64,000 bases of DNA from Candidatus Palauibacter poriticola (GCA_012270965.1 JAAXHJ010000066.1:157494-221493), one strand, 5' to 3'; shown: positions 51,884 through 61,095, counted from the first letter of the stretch. The notes: generated by a model not told the origin, from the sequence alone. Translations and numbers: made by a program.

Positions 51884-52510
51884 GTGGGTCTGTACTGCGA
51901 ACACATCTTTCCGCGTCTCATGGAGAGCGGGCTCAGGGGCACCGTGCATCGCGGGTATCGGCGCCGGGTTCTCTCCCGCGCGCGGGGAGATGTGCTCGAA
52001 GTCGGCTTCGGCACGGGCCTCAATCTCGAATGCTACCCGACCTCGGTGCGCCGCGTCACCGGAATCGACCCCGCAGCCGTCCTCGAACGCCGCGTGCGCG
52101 CACGCATCGCCCGTGCCCCCTTCGCCGTCGAGCGCATGGTCCACGACGCCGCCGACCGGCTCCCCTTTCCGGACGGGTACTTCGACACGGTGACGAGCAC
52201 TTGGACGTTGTGTTCGATCGCGCGGCTCCGGGAGGCCCTCCGTGAAATGCGGCGTGCGCTGAAACCCTCCGGGGAGTTCCTCTTCCTCGAGCACGGGCGG
52301 AACGAGAGGGGCTGGGTTTCGCGCCTGCAGGACACCCTGAACCCGGTCCAGAACTTCGTCGCCTGCGGCTGCAACATTAACCGGAAGATCGACGCCGAGA
52401 TCGAGGACGGCGGATTCCGGATCGTCGACCTCGACCGCTTCACGATGCCCGGGGTGCCCCGGGCGCTGGGTTCCGTCTACCTTGGCGTGGCCAGCCCGCG
52501 GAGCCGGTAG
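51884..52510 (+). CDS. Class I SAM-dependent methyltransferase
   Basis: 208 residues starting at a GTG after GGGGAGGGAGG. The SAM site is VLEVGFGTGLNLECY (near residues 36-50), the Asp in RVTGIDPA is motif II, and RLPFPDGYFDTVTSTWTLC and FLEHGRNERG are typical of UbiE/phospholipid-methyltransferase-like enzymes. The N-terminal CEHIFPRLME is also found in that group. The substrate (lipid, quinone or small molecule) is unknown. It is divergent from the Omp85-like gene. Confidence 0.9.
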   Translation: MGLYCEHIFPRLMESGLRGTVHRGYRRRVLSRARGDVLEVGFGTGLNLECYPTSVRRVTGIDPAAVLERRVRARIARAPFAVERMVHDAADRLPFPDGYFDTVTSTWTLCSIARLREALREMRRALKPSGEFLFLEHGRNERGWVSRLQDTLNPVQNFVACGCNINRKIDAEIEDGGFRIVDLDRFTMPGVPRALGSVYLGVASPRSR

Positions 52511-52551
52511 ACGCACCGCGAGTCCGCGCCGGCGGGGGCCGTGGGCACCGC

Positions 52552-52911
52552 TCAGCCCTTCAGCGTTCTCGTGGCGAGGACGGCGCCCGCCGAGCCCGCG
52601 ACGGCCGGGCCGAGCAGGAAGAGGAGCGCCAGGCCCCAGTGGCCGGAGGGAGGATCGGTTACCGTCACCCAGATGCCGATCGTGCCCAGCAGGGCCAGAC
52701 TCCAGCCCGGCGCCAGCCCCCAGAGGAGGGCGCGCGCGCCGCGGTGCCATCGCGTGAGGCCGAAGCCCGCGGAGAAGTACAGGAGACCCCCGAGCCCGAT
52801 GAGCCCGGGACCGGGCCCCACGGGCAGATCTCTGAACACGAGCGCCAGCCCCGCGAGGCCGGCGAGGAGGCAGACGATGACCGAGACGAGGACTTTCGGG
52901 ACGGTTCTCAT
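52552..52911 (-). CDS. Four-helix integral membrane protein
   Basis: 119 residues with four hydrophobic segments (VLVSVIVCLLAGLAGLALVF, GLIGLGGLLYFSAGFGL, LLWGLAPGWSLALLGTIGIWV and ALLFLLGPAVAGSAGAVLA). There is no recognised family. It is convergent with the methyltransferase gene, whose stop is 41 nt away. Its start overlaps the first possible ATG of the DUF6265-like gene on the other strand. Confidence 0.7.
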   Translation of the reverse strand: MRTVPKVLVSVIVCLLAGLAGLALVFRDLPVGPGPGLIGLGGLLYFSAGFGLTRWHRGARALLWGLAPGWSLALLGTIGIWVTVTDPPSGHWGLALLFLLGPAVAGSAGAVLATRTLKG

Positions 52912-52954
52912 GCCGTGCGAAGATGCGGCGAGGGCCGCGGTTTCTCAAACCTCC

Positions 52955-53518
52955 GTGGGGTGCGGCATCCCCCGTCCGGCGCGCGCGGCCGCAGTCGCGC
53001 TCGCAGCCATCGTCCACCTGACGGGCGCCGCGGGGGCGTTGGGCCAGGATGCGGGTCCCGGAGGCCACGCCGCACCGGCCGCGCCCTCCGAGGCCGTCGA
53101 TCTCGAGGAGCTGGCATGGATCGCGGGCCACTGGGGCGGAGACGCCTTCGGGGGACAGATCGAGGAGGCGTGGTTCAGCCCCGCGGGACGCTCGATGTCC
53201 GGCTCCTTTCGACTCGTCCGCGACGGTCTCGCGGTAATGTACGAACTTCTGCTCCTGGAGCAGGATGACGATGGCGAGATCTACTATCGGTTCAAGCACA
53301 TCTCGAGGGGCTGGGAGCCGTGGGAGGAGACGCGGCTCGAATATCGTCTCACGGCCCTGGAGGGCCGGAGAGCCACCTTCCGGAGCACGGCGGAGGCACC
53401 GCCGCCGAACGCTCCCCGGTGGTTCACGTACGAGAGCCCAACGAACGCCGAGTTGCTCGTCACCATTCACGGCAGCGGAGGCGGAGATCCCACCGTCCTG
53501 TCGATGGAAAGGCGATAA
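52955..53518 (+). CDS. Secreted DUF6265-like protein
   Basis: 187 residues from a GTG at 52955 (an ATG at 52910 is possible but overlaps the divergent gene start). A signal peptide (AAAVALAAIVHLTGAAGALGQ) is followed by a lipocalin-like beta domain with LAWIAGHWGG, EEAWFSPAGRSMSGSFRLV, YRFKHISRGWEPWE and a C-terminal TIHGSG. These are the marks of the DUF6265 family, whose function is unknown. It is predicted to be periplasmic. Confidence 0.8.
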   Translation: MGCGIPRPARAAAVALAAIVHLTGAAGALGQDAGPGGHAAPAAPSEAVDLEELAWIAGHWGGDAFGGQIEEAWFSPAGRSMSGSFRLVRDGLAVMYELLLLEQDDDGEIYYRFKHISRGWEPWEETRLEYRLTALEGRRATFRSTAEAPPPNAPRWFTYESPTNAELLVTIHGSGGGDPTVLSMERR

Positions 53519-53583
53519 CGCCGTATCTTTCGGGCCACGGGAAGCGTTCATCGCAGGGGAGCCGGACTCGAGCAGGGGGCCGT

Positions 53584-54438
53584 ATGAGTGCGTTGGAGCC
53601 GGGAAGATGTCGCGCGAGCTGGATGTCGGCGGCTCGCAGGTACGCCCGTTTGGCGGCGCTGACCCTCGTCGCGGGAGGCGCGCTGGCGGCTTCGCCGAGG
53701 TCGGCTCCGGCGCAGGAGGAGACGGAACGGGATACGGCGGAGCTGATCGGGCAAGTGGTAAGCGCCTCGACGGGACTGCCGATCGAGGGGGCCCGCGTCA
53801 TCCTCCTGGGCTCCGGGTACGGGGCGATCACCGATGCCGAAGGCAACTTCCGGGTCCCTCGGACCTGGGCCGGCAGAGATTCGGTCGAGGTGCGATACAT
53901 CGGCTATGAGGCCGGCTATACGATCATCGACCTCGCGCCGGAACAGACGACGCGCGTCACGTTGACCCTTTCGAGTACGGTCATTCGCATCGCGGATCTC
54001 ACGGTAGAGGTGCGGCAGACCCGCCGCGCACGGAACCTGGCGGGCTTTGTGGAACGCATGGAGAAGGGGTTCGGGACCTTCTTCACGCCGCGGGACATCA
54101 TCAACCGTAACCCGCGCCTCCCCAGCGACCTCCTGCGCGGCCTGCCGAACGTCGCCGTGGGCCGAGTCGAATACGGGAGGGCGGAAGTCTTCCTTGGAGA
54201 GGGCGCCCGGCTTGGTTGTCCGCCGGCGCTCTACATGGACGGGATGTACCAGGCGGGGATGCAGTTCGACGATCTCGAGAAGGAGGTTCTCGGAGCGGTC
54301 GAGGTTTACAAGCGGGACGTCGAGACGCCGATGGAGTTCATGCGCACGGGGTCGACCTGCGGCGCGATCGTGGTCTGGACGCCGGACGGCCCGGGCTTCC
54401 TGGACTGGGCCGGGGAGCTTCCCGACCCATTCGAATAG
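53584..54438 (+). CDS. Carboxypeptidase-regulatory plus TonB-plug protein without barrel
   Basis: 284 residues. A signal peptide ends SAPAQ. A CarboxypepD-regulatory-like beta domain follows (about 47-125, with GQVVSASTGLPIEGARVILLG and TDAEGNFRV). Then comes a TonB-receptor plug-like domain (about 150-275, with TPRDIINRNPRLPSDLL, YMDGMYQAG and VEVYKR). There is no outer-membrane barrel, so it is a plug-only protein; the gene stops cleanly in a TAG provided by a palindromic repeat. A lost barrel is possible, but compact plug-only proteins of this type are common in the phylum group. Confidence 0.8.
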   Translation: MSALEPGRCRASWMSAARRYARLAALTLVAGGALAASPRSAPAQEETERDTAELIGQVVSASTGLPIEGARVILLGSGYGAITDAEGNFRVPRTWAGRDSVEVRYIGYEAGYTIIDLAPEQTTRVTLTLSSTVIRIADLTVEVRQTRRARNLAGFVERMEKGFGTFFTPRDIINRNPRLPSDLLRGLPNVAVGRVEYGRAEVFLGEGARLGCPPALYMDGMYQAGMQFDDLEKEVLGAVEVYKRDVETPMEFMRTGSTCGAIVVWTPDGPGFLDWAGELPDPFE

Positions 54439-54523
54439 CAGCCCGTGGCACCCCGCGTCAGCGCCGAGAGCGCGGCTGCATCCCGCCTGAACGCTGCGCT
54501 CCGCGTCCTTCCACGGCCTGCTA
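54436..54523. repeat. Dispersed palindromic repeat (copy A), possible terminator
   Basis: TAGCAGCCCGTGG (54436-54448) pairs with CCACGGCCTGCTA (54511-54523) as a near-perfect inverted repeat. It lies exactly between two convergent genes and supplies a TAG stop to each of them. It could also fold as a bidirectional terminator. Confidence 0.85.
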
Positions 54524-54943
54524 GCCCTGCCCGCCCGCGGGCTCGCCGTTGAGAGTGAGCGTCCATTCGAGTTCCATGTCCTTCCGGAGCGAATGGTAGA
54601 CGGAGCAGTAACGCTCGAACGAGAGCATGACGGCCCGCCGAGCCTGGGCTTCGTCCACCTTGCCGGAGAGATGGAAGTCGAACTGGAGACCCTTCACGTA
54701 GCGCGGCGGCGCGTCCGCCCTGCGCGCCCTCGCGCGGACCGAGAGCCCCGTGAGTTCCTGTCGCCCCTTCTTCAGGATGACGACCACGTCGATCGCGGCA
54801 CAGGCGGCGACGGATTCCACCAGCAGGGCGACCGGGCTGGGGGCGGTGCCCTCATCCCCGTCGATTCGCGTCTCGTGGTCGGCTCGGTCGGCGCTGAACT
54901 TCAGCCCGCCGTCCCACCGGACCTGAGTTCCGTCCGCGTTCAT
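54521..54943 (-). CDS. OsmC family protein
   Basis: 140 residues of the OsmC/Ohr fold. The two family Cys are in LVESVAACAAIDVV and SFERYCSVYHSL; together they reduce organic or lipid hydroperoxides in active members. The ATG at 54943 gives the normal length. The TAG stop is part of the palindromic repeat copy A. It is convergent with the TonB-plug protein gene. Confidence 0.9.
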   Translation of the reverse strand: MNADGTQVRWDGGLKFSADRADHETRIDGDEGTAPSPVALLVESVAACAAIDVVVILKKGRQELTGLSVRARARRADAPPRYVKGLQFDFHLSGKVDEAQARRAVMLSFERYCSVYHSLRKDMELEWTLTLNGEPAGGQG

Positions 54944-55154
54944 CTCGATCTCCGTGGCTGGGTTTCGACTTCGGCAACATAGTACAACACGGCCGGCGAC
55001 CCGTGGCAAAGTGCCGCGGTATGCGCGAGGCGGCCATCTGGACCACGCACGCCGCGGTGCGCCGCTCGAGCTCGGCGGGGCTCTTGCCACGCGCTGCCAA
55101 ACGGCTGAAACCGCCCCGGAATGGAGGGCGTACAGGCTCTGCGGGAGGTGCTGC

Positions 55155-55439
55155 ATGTTGGATTTCATCGGGAATTTCCTCTGGCTCGCCATCGCCGGCG
55201 CGGCTTCGGTCGGCGGCTACGTGACGACGAAGAGGTTCGTACGCGAGCGACTGCGCTTCGTTGACGGCGTTCACCGGCGCGGTGTCCCGCTCGTGGCCGG
55301 GATCGCGGGCTGGGGCGTCGGACTGCTGGCCGCGGTCCTGCCACTCGTCAATCCCATCACGGCCGTTCTGTTCGGAATCGGCGTCGGCGCCGGAGTGGCG
55401 GCGGGCCGAAGAGACCTCAAGCGCCTCCCGAGTCCCTGA
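55155..55439 (+). CDS. Small membrane protein of unknown function
   Basis: 94 residues from the ATG at 55155 after GGGAGGTG. There is an N-terminal helix (IGNFLWLAIAGAASVGGYV), a charged stretch with KRFVRERLRF, and a hydrophobic C-terminal half (LVAGIAGWGVGLLAAVLPLV and TAVLFGIGVGAGVAAG). There is no recognised family. The peptidase gene follows 28 nt later on the same strand. Confidence 0.75.
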   Translation: MLDFIGNFLWLAIAGAASVGGYVTTKRFVRERLRFVDGVHRRGVPLVAGIAGWGVGLLAAVLPLVNPITAVLFGIGVGAGVAAGRRDLKRLPSP

Positions 55440-55467
55440 GCTGACCTTCTCCGCCGACTCTCTGCGC

Positions 55468-56613
55468 ATGACGACCGTCCTCACGGACCTCGTCGCCACG
55501 AATTCCGTGAACCCGACCCTCGCGGAGGGGGCGCCGGGCGAAGCGGAGATCGCGCGCCTCACGACCCGGCACATGCGCGAGGCGGGTCTCGAAGTGGCGC
55601 GGTACGAGCCCGAGGCGGGCCGGCCGAGCGTCATCGGGCGCCTCGCGGGCGCGGCGGGAGGGCCGGTGCTGATGCTGAACGCCCACTACGACACGGTCGG
55701 CGTGGAGGGCATGGAGGCGCCGTTTTCGCCAAGGATACGGGACGGGCGGCTCTACGGACGGGGGGCCTACGACATGAAGGGGGCGCTGGCCGCCTGTATC
55801 GAGGCCGCCCAGCTCCTCCGCGAATCGGGAACGCGTCTTGCGGGCGATGTCCTCGTGGCCGCCGTGGCCGACGAGGAATACGCGAGCCTGGGCACGGCGG
55901 ATCTGCTCAGACGGCGCGCACGGGGGGAACTGACCTTCGACGCCGCGATCGTCACCGAGCCCACCGCGCTGGATCTGTGCGTCGCCCACCGCGGATTCAC
56001 GTGGATCGAGATCACGACGCGCGGGCGCGCCGCCCACGGAAGCCGCTATCGGGAGGGCATCGATGCGAATCTGCGCATGGGGCGCGTCCTGCACCGGTTG
56101 GAGGCGTTCATTGAGGAACTCCAATCCCGGCCGGGGCACCCGCTTCTCGGCCCCCCCTCGATGCACGCGGCGCTGATCGAGGGCGGGAGCGGGATCAGCA
56201 CCTACTCCCCGAGCTGTACGCTTCAGGTCGAGCGGCGCACCGTGCCGCCCGAGACGCGCGAGTCCGTGGAAGGCGAGATCTCGACCATACTTGACGACCT
56301 GCGCGCGGAGGACCCGTCCCTCGAGGTCGCCTGTTCGACCTTCTTCCACCGCGAACCCTTCGAGACGACGCCGGAGGCGCCAATCGCGGCCTGTGTATCA
56401 CGCGCCGCCCGCACCGTGCTCGGCCGGGCGCCGGAGGTCATCGGAGATGCCCCCTGGATGGACTCCGCCCTGACGCAGGCCGCGGGCGTTGACAGCATCG
56501 TGATCGGCCCGAGCGGCGCGGGTGCGCACGCCGATGTTGAGTGGGTGGACCTCGCGTCGTGCGCGAGACTGGCCGAGATCCTCGCCGAGGCGGCGGCCGA
56601 CTACTGCGGCTGA
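55468..56613 (+). CDS. M20 family metallopeptidase (ArgE/DapE-like)
   Basis: 381 residues with the two-zinc M20 layout: NAHYDTV (first His-Asp), GRGAYDMKGALAA (bridging Asp), AVADEEYAS (Glu-Glu), a Glu in VTEPTALD, and the final His in GAHADVEWV. A dimerisation domain is inserted about residues 175-290. Members cleave N-acyl amino acids or small peptides; ArgE (acetylornithine deacetylase) is only one option. The ATG at 55468 is the first start in register with the family N-terminus. Confidence 0.9.
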   Translation: MTTVLTDLVATNSVNPTLAEGAPGEAEIARLTTRHMREAGLEVARYEPEAGRPSVIGRLAGAAGGPVLMLNAHYDTVGVEGMEAPFSPRIRDGRLYGRGAYDMKGALAACIEAAQLLRESGTRLAGDVLVAAVADEEYASLGTADLLRRRARGELTFDAAIVTEPTALDLCVAHRGFTWIEITTRGRAAHGSRYREGIDANLRMGRVLHRLEAFIEELQSRPGHPLLGPPSMHAALIEGGSGISTYSPSCTLQVERRTVPPETRESVEGEISTILDDLRAEDPSLEVACSTFFHREPFETTPEAPIAACVSRAARTVLGRAPEVIGDAPWMDSALTQAAGVDSIVIGPSGAGAHADVEWVDLASCARLAEILAEAAADYCG

Positions 56614-57015
56614 GCGAGGCCGCCCGACTCGGCTCGGCGTGCGAACAGATCCTCGACGGCCAACCTCATGCGCAGCCTTCGTTCCACCGTCCCCTGCCAG
56701 CCCGCCGGACGAGCATCGAACAGGTTGTCGACGCCGGCCACCAGCCTAAGGCTTCGCCCGAGAGCGACGGAGGCTTGCAGGTCGATGGCCACGAGCCGCT
56801 CCTGCGTGCCGATTCTCGCCTCGCTCGCAATCGCGCCCCCGAGCCCCAGCTAATGTCCGGCATGAAGGAACCCACCAAGTTCGTGTGTACCGCGGCCCGA
56901 CCGGCGACGGGATCCGGGGCAGCTCCCGCGGCGGGGGCCGGGATCCACACCACCTCGGCGTCCGCGATCCCCACCCCCGATTCCAAGTCGTAAACGCGCC
57001 CCCGTGACTGAGCCC
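56601..57015 (-). pseudogene. Remnant of a TonB-dependent receptor
   Basis: The upstream piece is a CarboxypepD-regulatory-like strand pair (QSRGRVYDLESGVGIADAEV) that should open a receptor. It jumps directly to the last barrel strands (MPDISWGSGARLRAR) and, after a frameshift near 56800, VAIDLQASVALGRSLRLV and AGVDNLFDARPAGWQ. The central barrel of about 600 residues is missing. The 3' part remains in another frame (stop at 56601). This is the deleted second gene of a Fur-controlled unit. Confidence 0.65.
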
Positions 57016-58192
57016 GCGCCGCGTTCGGCCAGAGGATCCCGGCGGTGACGGCCGCGAACGCCGCTTCCCCATCTTCCGGGGTCAGCGCCGCGACCTGATC
57101 CGCCGTCAAGTCCGCCTGGTTCTCCAGACTGACCGCCGACACGGAGCCGGGGCCCGCAACGCCGCCGGTCAGACTCGCATAGGGGTTCCACGGCTGCTCG
57201 CGGACGGGCGACGGCGCGCGCCCTCCCTCGGCAGTGATACAGGGTCCGAGCGGCGAGACGAGACCGTTGGCGCAGAAACGCGCCGTCGCTCTTGCCGCGA
57301 TCCAGTCGGTGATGAGGGGATGGGGCAGGAAGCCTTCCGTGGCGACGTAGTCGAGACCTTCGAGCACCTCGGCGTACGGGCCGAAGCCGGACACGCGGTA
57401 CGGGATCACGAGGACGTGCCGACGGCGCTCCCCCATGCCGGCGACCAGTGCCTTGATCCGCAGCTCCGCCTCCTGCCTCGCGCCGGCCCAGTCTTCTTTC
57501 AGCGTGGCGACGTGGACTTCCGCGTAGCCGCCTGCCTCCAGGGCCGTTGCGACATCCTCCATGGAGCGAAGCACCTGTTGGTCCTCGCCCTCATCCCCCA
57601 TGCCATGCGCGAGCAGCAGCACGCCGCTCTCGGCGGGGGGGATCCCGGCGCCCGCGGCCCTGTCGACCAGAATGCGAGCCGCCTGGTGGGATCCTCCCAG
57701 CCCCTCCATCTCCAGCAGGATCCGGCTGCTGCTCGCGAGTGGATCGAGTTCCGCGCCGCTCACCATTCGGTGCCCCACCATCGCGCGTTCCGGCGGGTCG
57801 GGACGGAGGCCGAGCAGGAATTCCGTCGGGTGCAGGAACGAGGCGCCGGATACGAACAGCCTCACGACGGCCACCGTGTTCACGCCCTCGTCCGCGAGCG
57901 AGTCGAGGGCGGCCTGCATCGTCGCGGGATTGGCCATCCCCAACGCCAGGGTCACGGGGATCCTGCCCCGCAGGGGGCGCACCGCGTCCTCGACCCGTCC
58001 GTTCCACTCCTCCCCTCCCCCGTGCGCCATGACGAGGATGCCGGGACGAGGCGCCGATTCGGGCGCAACTCCCGTGCGGTCCGGGCCGGAAGTCAGTTCG
58101 ACGGCTGGCCGCGGTCCCCCCGCGGACGCACACCCGCTCAACATCCAGATCAATCCCAGGGCGCCGAAGGACGCCCGCAGTCTGTTCGGCAT
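56666..58192 (-). CDS. CbiX-like chelatase-fold lipoprotein, run into a receptor remnant
   Basis: 508 codons from the ATG at 58192. A lipoprotein signal ends MLSGC. Two chelatase-like halves follow (GILVMAHGGGEEWNG about residue 50 and GVLLLAHGMGDEGED about 185), resembling sirohydrochlorin cobalt/iron chelatases of the CbiX type, but exported. The genuine protein seems to end about residue 400. The frame then runs into a deleted TonB receptor, so the last 100 residues are probably not native. A Fur box lies 22-40 nt upstream, so iron control is likely. The role may be handling of iron or tetrapyrroles at the cell surface. Confidence 0.75.
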   Translation of the reverse strand: MPNRLRASFGALGLIWMLSGCASAGGPRPAVELTSGPDRTGVAPESAPRPGILVMAHGGGEEWNGRVEDAVRPLRGRIPVTLALGMANPATMQAALDSLADEGVNTVAVVRLFVSGASFLHPTEFLLGLRPDPPERAMVGHRMVSGAELDPLASSSRILLEMEGLGGSHQAARILVDRAAGAGIPPAESGVLLLAHGMGDEGEDQQVLRSMEDVATALEAGGYAEVHVATLKEDWAGARQEAELRIKALVAGMGERRRHVLVIPYRVSGFGPYAEVLEGLDYVATEGFLPHPLITDWIAARATARFCANGLVSPLGPCITAEGGRAPSPVREQPWNPYASLTGGVAGPGSVSAVSLENQADLTADQVAALTPEDGEAAFAAVTAGILWPNAARAQSRGRVYDLESGVGIADAEVVWIPAPAAGAAPDPVAGRAAVHTNLVGSFMPDISWGSGARLRARRESARRSGSWPSTCKPPSLSGEALGWWPASTTCSMLVRRAGRGRWNEGCA

Positions 58193-58213
58193 CGGTCTGA
58201 CCTTGGCAATAAT

Positions 58214-58232
58214 GATAATGAGAATCATTCTC
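58214..58232. promoter_or_regulatory. Fur box
   Basis: GATAATGAGAATCATTCTC matches 17 of 19 positions of the Fur consensus and is nearly palindromic. It lies 22-40 nt before the start of the CbiX-like lipoprotein gene, where bound Fur would block its promoter when iron is plentiful. Surrounding bases are AT-rich, unlike the rest of the window. Confidence 0.85.
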
Positions 58233-58297
58233 AACTAGGAAGGTCGGATGACGATGCACGACGAGAGCGGAGATAGCAACTGTCAAACAGCTGGCGG

Positions 58298-58998
58298 TTA
58301 GCGGGGACCGCCTGTCCGGGGCACGCCGGTCCACTCGAGGCTCCGGTCCCAGAGTTCCCGGGCGAGATCCTCATCGTAGGCCTGTGCGGTCGCGGCGACC
58401 TCGGTTTCCACCTTGAAGTAGCGTCCGGTCACCTCGTCGCGGGCGCGATCCTCGACGAGCCGCATCACGGCCCGGCCGCCGACCTCGGGCTTCGCCATCA
58501 GGCCCTTGGCCAGGTTCAGGAGCAGCCCCGGCGCGCTCCGGTTCTTCCGCCAGATCCGCGTGCGGAGGACGCCGGGATGCACCGCGTTCGCCGTGATCCC
58601 GTGGGTGCCCCAGCGCCGCACCGACTCGAAGGTGAAGAGGGCATTGGCCAGCTTCGTATCGCCGTAGGCCTGAAAGCCGCCCTTCCAAGCATCGCCGCGG
58701 ACGATGGCCTCGAGGACGGCGCGGCGCAGGTCCCCGTTGCGGTGGGCCTCGGAACTCACGTTGACGATCCGGCCCCGCCCGCCGCGACGCCCGCCAATCG
58801 CACGTCGGCCACCGCCTGCTCCCCCCGTTCGCGGCTGCGGCACACCAAAGTCACGTCGGCGCCTGCCAACGCGAGGAGTTCGGCGGCGCACTTACCGACG
58901 CCCGAGTTGGCACCGGTGACGACGGCGACCTGCCCCTTCAGATCGAGATCCGTCCCACCCGGGGCTTCCGTCATTGGGCCGCTCGGGGCCTTCGTCAT
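58298..58998 (-). pseudogene. SDR oxidoreductase with internal deletion
   Basis: The N-terminal part (from 58998) reads [20 protein letters not shown], a classical SDR cofactor loop. After RLAG the frame shifts and reading resumes in another frame at [14 protein letters not shown], then FQAYGDTKLANALF (catalytic Tyr-x-x-x-Lys) to the C-terminus. About 65 residues, including the NNAG strand, are missing. The gene resembles retinol/protochlorophyllide-reductase-like SDRs and was functional once. Its ATG overlaps the stop of the PQQ dehydrogenase gene (ATGA). Confidence 0.75.
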
Positions 58999-60977
58999 CG
59001 GGCCGGCAGGGCGAACGCCTGCAGCTTCGAATCGACCTGTCCGTCGGCGGAGGTTGCGACGACGATGAACTGGCGCCCCGACCGGGTGCGATACGTCATC
59101 GGGTTGCCGCGCCCCGATCCTCCGGCCAAGTCCCCTCGCCACAGCGTGCTCCCATCGCGGGTATCCATGGCCTCCAGCCACGGAGTTCCGCCCGCCAAGA
59201 ACACGATCCCGCCCGCCGTCGCCAGCGGGCCCGACGTCGTCCCGTGGCTCTGCGGCGTGCCTCCCATGGGCGGGAGGTCGAGTCCCGCCAGCGCCGGGTG
59301 CTCCCGGATCGCGGAGTCGTCCCCGAACGGACGCTGCCACAGGTGGTCGCCCGTATTGAGGTCGATCGCCGTGATCGTGCCGTAGGGCGGCTTGAGGATC
59401 GGAAGCCCTCCGGCCACCGAGAGGCCGCTCGCGAAGTTCGGGAGGTAGTCCGCGTCCCCGGCGCCCGGCTCCGCCTCGGCGACGCGCGCGAGGAAGGGAT
59501 CGTCATAAGCCTTCACGAACATGTGGCCGCTCTCGGGATCGATGGCCGCGCCACCCCACCCCGCCCCGCCGATGAGGCCAGGCATCATAATCGTCCCCTC
59601 GACGGAGGGCGGCGTGAAGATCGGCCCCGTCCGGTGTCGGCGGAACAGCTCCAGCGCCTCCGCGCGCAGTTTCGGCGTGAAGTCGATGAGATCGTCCTCC
59701 GTGATCCCCTGCCGGGAGAAGGGCGCGGGCCGCGTCGGGAAGGGCTGGGTCGGCCACGGCACCTCGCCGGGGACCGTGCTCTCCGGCACGGCACGCTCCT
59801 CGACCGGCCACACGGGCTCGCCGGTCACCCTGTCCAGCACGTACGTGAACGCCGTCTTTCCCACCGCCACGACCGCGTCGATGCGCCGCCCGCCGACGTC
59901 GATCGTCACGAGCCCCGGCGGAGCGGGTAGGTCGTAGTCCCACAGCCCGTGGTGAACCGTCTGGAAGTGCCACACGCGCTCGCCCGTCCGCGCATCCAGG
60001 CACACGATCGACTCCGCAAACAGGTTCTCTCCCCGCCGGTGGCCGCCGTAGAAGTCGTTGTTCGGCGTGGAGACGGGTAGGTAGAGGAGTCCGCGCCCGG
60101 GGTCCAGCGAGAACGGCGCCCACACGTTCGCCGACCCCGTGTAGGACCAGGACTCGTCCTCCCACGTCTCGACCCCGTACTCCCCCTCCTTGGGGATGGT
60201 GTGGAAGGTCCAGCGCAGTTCGCCGGTGCGGGCGTCGAACGCCTGAACGTCGCCGGGGGGATTGTGGCGGTAGATCCGGTTGTCCGGGACGCCGCTGCCC
60301 ACGATGACGATGTCCTCGTACACGACGGCGGGAGAAGTGTTGGAGATGTGAAGCCGGTTCGCGTCCCAAGCGAGCCCCTCCGTCAGGTCGACCTCGCCTC
60401 CCTCCCCGAAATCGTGAATCGGCTCGCCGGTGGCGGCGTCGAGCGCGATCAGCCGCCAGCGGGAGTTGAGGAAGATCCGGCGCTCGCTCCCGTCGCTCCA
60501 CTCCGCGATCCCGCGGTGACAGAAGCGGCAGCCGCGGTGGAGGTTCCCCCACTCCCACGCGCGCGGGTCGTAGCTCCAGAACTCCTCTCCGGTCTCCGCT
60601 TCCAAGGCGACGACGCGGCTGTAGGGGGTCGAGAGCCACATCGTGTCGTTGATGACGATCGGCGTCGCCTCGAAGGCGCCCGGCGCCACGCGTTCGCCTT
60701 GGATGGGGCTCGCCGCGTCGGGGATCGGCTCCTCTCCCGTCTCCCAGACCCAAGCCGCCTCGAGTTCCGCGACGTTGGAGCGGTCGATGTCGGTGAGCGA
60801 GGAGTACTTGAGACCACCCGGGTCGCCGCCGTACACCGGCCAGTCGTCGCCCGCGACCGCCCCGGCCGGGGCGTCGGATGCACCGGCACCGTCGCCACCG
60901 CAGCCCGTGAGCGCCACGCAGCCGAGGGCCAGCAGGGCCGGGGCCACGCGGGGCAAGACGAACCGTAGTCGGGGCAT
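58995..60977 (-). CDS. PQQ-dependent dehydrogenase lipoprotein
   Basis: 660 residues. A lipoprotein signal ends LTGC. The eight-bladed quinoprotein propeller follows, with tryptophan-docking-like repeats ([45 protein letters not shown]). It resembles membrane glucose-dehydrogenase-type quinoproteins that oxidise sugars or alcohols at the outer face and pass electrons to quinone or cytochrome. A CRFCH sequence near residue 158 has the form of a haem-c site (CxxCH) where relatives have RGV(A/T)YW; it may instead be a disulfide. The ATG at 60977 begins the signal. Confidence 0.9.
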   Translation of the reverse strand: MPRLRFVLPRVAPALLALGCVALTGCGGDGAGASDAPAGAVAGDDWPVYGGDPGGLKYSSLTDIDRSNVAELEAAWVWETGEEPIPDAASPIQGERVAPGAFEATPIVINDTMWLSTPYSRVVALEAETGEEFWSYDPRAWEWGNLHRGCRFCHRGIAEWSDGSERRIFLNSRWRLIALDAATGEPIHDFGEGGEVDLTEGLAWDANRLHISNTSPAVVYEDIVIVGSGVPDNRIYRHNPPGDVQAFDARTGELRWTFHTIPKEGEYGVETWEDESWSYTGSANVWAPFSLDPGRGLLYLPVSTPNNDFYGGHRRGENLFAESIVCLDARTGERVWHFQTVHHGLWDYDLPAPPGLVTIDVGGRRIDAVVAVGKTAFTYVLDRVTGEPVWPVEERAVPESTVPGEVPWPTQPFPTRPAPFSRQGITEDDLIDFTPKLRAEALELFRRHRTGPIFTPPSVEGTIMMPGLIGGAGWGGAAIDPESGHMFVKAYDDPFLARVAEAEPGAGDADYLPNFASGLSVAGGLPILKPPYGTITAIDLNTGDHLWQRPFGDDSAIREHPALAGLDLPPMGGTPQSHGTTSGPLATAGGIVFLAGGTPWLEAMDTRDGSTLWRGDLAGGSGRGNPMTYRTRSGRQFIVVATSADGQVDSKLQAFALPAR

Positions 60978-61095
60978 GCATCCTCCGGACTGTCGTCGGC
61001 GAGGAATCACAGGGCGGGAATCTGGCGGGGACGCCGCCCGGCTGCGAGCCCGCCGCCGGCGTCGGCGTCCCGTCACGCCCCGGCGAGGAGTCCCG

